Shown here piece after piece: positions 5,180 to 5,851 of a stretch of 5,851 nt of DNA. The stretch comes from Clostridiales bacterium (GTDB lineage: Bacteria; Bacillota; Clostridia; Oscillospirales; Oscillospiraceae): contig JAAYFX010000074.1 of NCBI GenBank assembly GCA_012728025.1, forward strand, positions 1 to 5,851, given 5' to 3'. Both the position numbers and the translations under genes were made by a program. The first letter of the stretch is position 1; each line of letters opens with the position of its first letter. The notes under the pieces are model-generated. The model had not been told where the DNA came from and did not search any database. It saw only the letters and a list, made by a program, of their open reading frames with translations.

Positions 5180-5851
5180 ATGGAGCTTAATAAGAAAACC
5201 ATAAAAATAATAATTTATATAATCTTCGGCTCAATTGCCTTTGCCGTTGGGCTTATAAACCTTTCCTCTGTTTGGAAGGGGTTTATGAATGTTGTAGGTA
5301 TACTTACCCCCGTTATCCTTGGTCTGTGCATAGCCTTTCTTTTGGAGCCTATGGTAAGCTTTGCCGAAACCAAGGTTTTCGGCTCTCTTACAAAAAAGCT
5401 TCCCGGAAAAGGCAGAGGAATTGCCCGGGGGCTGGGTCTACTCACAAGCTTTATTGTGGTTGCCGGAGTCATCGCCATTTTGATACTTCTTGTGGTTCCG
5501 GAGGTGGGGGATGCCTTTGACATCATAGGCGAAACCCTGCCCTCTGCCCTGTCTGATGTTGTTGACCAAATAAACGCCATTTTAGAAAAGTTTGAATTTG
5601 ACACACTGATACCCACCGGCGGCTCCGAGGAATGGGTGAAGCTTTTTGCAAAGGTCAAGTCATATGTGGAAACTGCCTTTGAAAAGGGCTTTTTGTCGGA
5701 TATTGCAAACACGGCAAAATCTGTTGTGGGGGGCATAACGGACTTTGTTCTGGGGCTTATTTTGTCGATTTATATTCTTGCAAAAAAAGAGGAAATAGCC
5801 GCATTCTTCAAGCGTGCCGCTAAGGCCTACCTTAAGCCCCGTACCGAGAAA
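5180..5851 (+). CDS. AI-2E family permease (YtvI/PerM-like), 3' end missing
   Basis: The window ends after 224 codons with the frame still open; family members are usually about 340 to 420 residues, so roughly the N-terminal half to two thirds is present. Two N-terminal hydrophobic helices (about 8-26 and 36-55), with the typical ILTPVILGLCIAFLLEPMV block, are followed by a basic loop, a third helix (86-106), a long amphipathic soluble stretch with EVGDAFDIIGETLPSALSDV, and a fourth helix with GLILSIYILAKKEE (192-205). These are the landmarks of the AI-2E exporter family, which also contains Na+/H+ antiporters and transporters of unknown cargo, so substrate should not be assumed. ATG follows AAGGAG (5168-5173) with 6 bases between. 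A short GGGC-TTTT-GCCC hairpin (5155-5166) lies in the gap after the GtrA-like gene. Confidence 0.9.
   Translation, partial: MELNKKTIKIIIYIIFGSIAFAVGLINLSSVWKGFMNVVGILTPVILGLCIAFLLEPMVSFAETKVFGSLTKKLPGKGRGIARGLGLLTSFIVVAGVIAILILLVVPEVGDAFDIIGETLPSALSDVVDQINAILEKFEFDTLIPTGGSEEWVKLFAKVKSYVETAFEKGFLSDIANTAKSVVGGITDFVLGLILSIYILAKKEEIAAFFKRAAKAYLKPRTEK

Noticed and set aside
5215..5736. A 173-codon open frame on the - strand inside the AI-2E-like gene
   Set aside because: It is the antisense shadow of a clear membrane protein gene; its Ser/Pro/Thr-rich product matches no family I know.

Overview
The window looks like ordinary chromosome from an anaerobic, low-to-moderate GC Firmicute of the class Clostridia. 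The evidence is strong AAGGAGG-type ribosome binding sites, sigma-A style promoters, AT-rich gaps, frequent AGG, ATA and CTT codons, and Clostridia-like versions of PrmA, CoA-disulfide reductase and the AI-2E/YtvI-type permease. I see no rRNA, tRNA, CRISPR array, prophage or transposase. The assignment to Clostridia is inferred from style and not from a search.

Layout. (1) 1-152 holds a promoter and ribosome binding site for a gamma-class carbonic anhydrase-like protein (153-668, +). (2) 669-741 is a bidirectional terminator between that gene and the convergent alanine dehydrogenase gene ald (742-1857, -). (3) 1858-2211 is a 354-base regulatory gap between ald and the divergent flavoprotein gene at 2212. 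It contains two copies of a 22-base quasi-palindrome, promoters pointing toward each other, a hairpin in the ald leader and a possible 33-codon leader ORF. (4) 2212-3549 is a CoA-disulfide reductase/NADH oxidase-like enzyme, followed at once by prmA (3606-4514 as annotated, +). (5) 4515-4659 carries a clear promoter for a GtrA-like membrane protein (4660-5154, +) that is followed closely by an AI-2E-family permease (5180 to the window end, partial).

How the genes fit together. Ald interconverts alanine and pyruvate with NAD(H), and the neighbouring flavoprotein uses NAD(P)H for thiol or oxygen chemistry. They share one gap with matching putative operators over both start regions, so joint control linked to redox or carbon state is plausible but unproven. 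PrmA methylates ribosomal protein L11 and probably shares the flavoprotein's transcript. The GtrA-like and AI-2E-like proteins form a separate envelope/transport unit.

The two points most worth a second look are an exact 10-base tandem duplication that puts the natural prmA start out of frame, and the symmetric twin-operator region between ald and the flavoprotein gene. I did not find a complete undescribed multi-gene system here.
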